Origin: an uncultured Pelagibacteraceae bacterium
Lineage (GTDB): Bacteria > Pseudomonadota > Alphaproteobacteria > Pelagibacterales > Pelagibacteraceae
DNA length: 64,000 bases
Direction: 5' to 3'
NCBI GenBank assembly: GCA_902572225.1
Contig: CACGFJ010000003.1
Coordinates: forward strand, 1-64,000
Shown piece after piece: positions 63,893 through 64,000 of this stretch. Position 1 is the stretch's first letter; every line of letters begins with the position of its first letter. A model generated the notes under the pieces. It searched no databases, was not told the DNA's origin, and was given only the letters and a program-made list of their open reading frames with translations. The translations under genes and the position numbers were made by a program.

Positions 63893-64000
63893 TCTTTTTT
63901 TTCTTCTTTTTCTTTTTCAGCAAAGAATAAAGCAATCGCAAATAAAGTTGTCCATGCAATTCCTAATAAAGCTTTTGGACTGGTTTCAGCACTCCATATA
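63889..64000 (-). CDS. C-terminal end of a membrane protein, rest outside window
   Basis: The minus-strand frame ending at 63889 gives the last 36 residues: a hydrophobic helix (ALLGIAWTTLFAIALFF) followed by an acidic/basic tail, AEKEKEEKKD. The start lies beyond the window, so family cannot be named. Confidence 0.6.
   Translation of the reverse strand, partial: IWSAETSPKALLGIAWTTLFAIALFFAEKEKEEKKD

Overview
The window looks like a stretch of a SAR11 (Pelagibacterales, Alphaproteobacteria) chromosome. The DNA is very AT-rich and genes are packed almost edge to edge, with many ATGA or TAATG start/stop overlaps, four convergent gene pairs sharing one TTAA as both stop codons, and no intergenic gap above about 150 bases. 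The gene content fits a marine methylotroph-like oligotroph: two dimethylglycine/sarcosine dehydrogenase-type flavoproteins, an ETF electron chain, a methanethiol oxidase, an AcuI-type reductase, an iron(III) ABC transporter and a TRAP transporter. I see no rRNA, CRISPR array, insertion sequence, phage or origin. There is one tRNA gene.

Layout. 1-3247: truncated methyltransferase, Rieske oxygenase, small P-loop kinase, nucleotidyltransferase and enoyl-CoA hydratase. 3308-6639: methanethiol oxidase (SELENBP1/MtoX family), a 2Fe-2S ferredoxin, two tandem CoA-binding proteins and two small envelope proteins. 6686-12465: dimethylglycine-dehydrogenase-like enzyme with etfB, etfA and ETF-quinone oxidoreductase, a complete route from methylated amines to the quinone pool. 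12466-16504: DUF2237, a 2OG-Fe(II) oxygenase, hisI, folE, an AcuI-like reductase and a LysR regulator. 16539-20596: iron(III) uptake operon with Fur-like operator sequences, a 57-residue Cys peptide and an intercistronic hairpin. 20623-29326: second dimethylglycine-dehydrogenase paralogue, DMT exporter, DmlA/TtuC-type dehydrogenase, guaC, a fluoroacetate-dehalogenase-like hydrolase, a TauD/TfdA dioxygenase, an AEC transporter and small proteins.

29378-31196: tRNA-Met(CAT), then an inverse-autotransporter (intimin-type) beta-barrel protein without a passenger and a secreted six-cysteine partner. 31193-40112: a polyamine by-product module (apt, mtnP, mtnA, a class II aldolase/short-chain dehydrogenase fusion, a SpeD-SpeE fusion) followed by an amino-acid ABC transporter lacking its ATPase and a nitrilase-family amidase. 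40109-48633: FAD/Fe-S dehydrogenase, enolase-superfamily enzyme, serine-glyoxylate aminotransferase, renalase-like flavoprotein, and a NeuB sialic-acid-type synthase with a formyltransferase. 48732-54392, all on the minus strand: creatinase-like M24 protein, MhpD-type hydratase, M23 peptidase, SDR, TerC and GMC oxidoreductase. 54528-64000: TRAP transporter, NCS1 permease, zinc alcohol dehydrogenase, small envelope proteins, YbgC-type thioesterase, family-5 uracil-DNA glycosylase, histidine phosphatase, repeat lipoprotein, a 3-hydroxyisobutyrate-dehydrogenase-family enzyme and a truncated membrane protein.

The strongest candidates for undescribed biology are the MTA-recycling module with its fused aldolase-dehydrogenase beside SpeD-SpeE, the split inverse autotransporter with its secreted partner, and the methanethiol oxidase/ferredoxin/CoA-binding cluster. 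Functions are read from motifs and family resemblance by eye; no database search was run.
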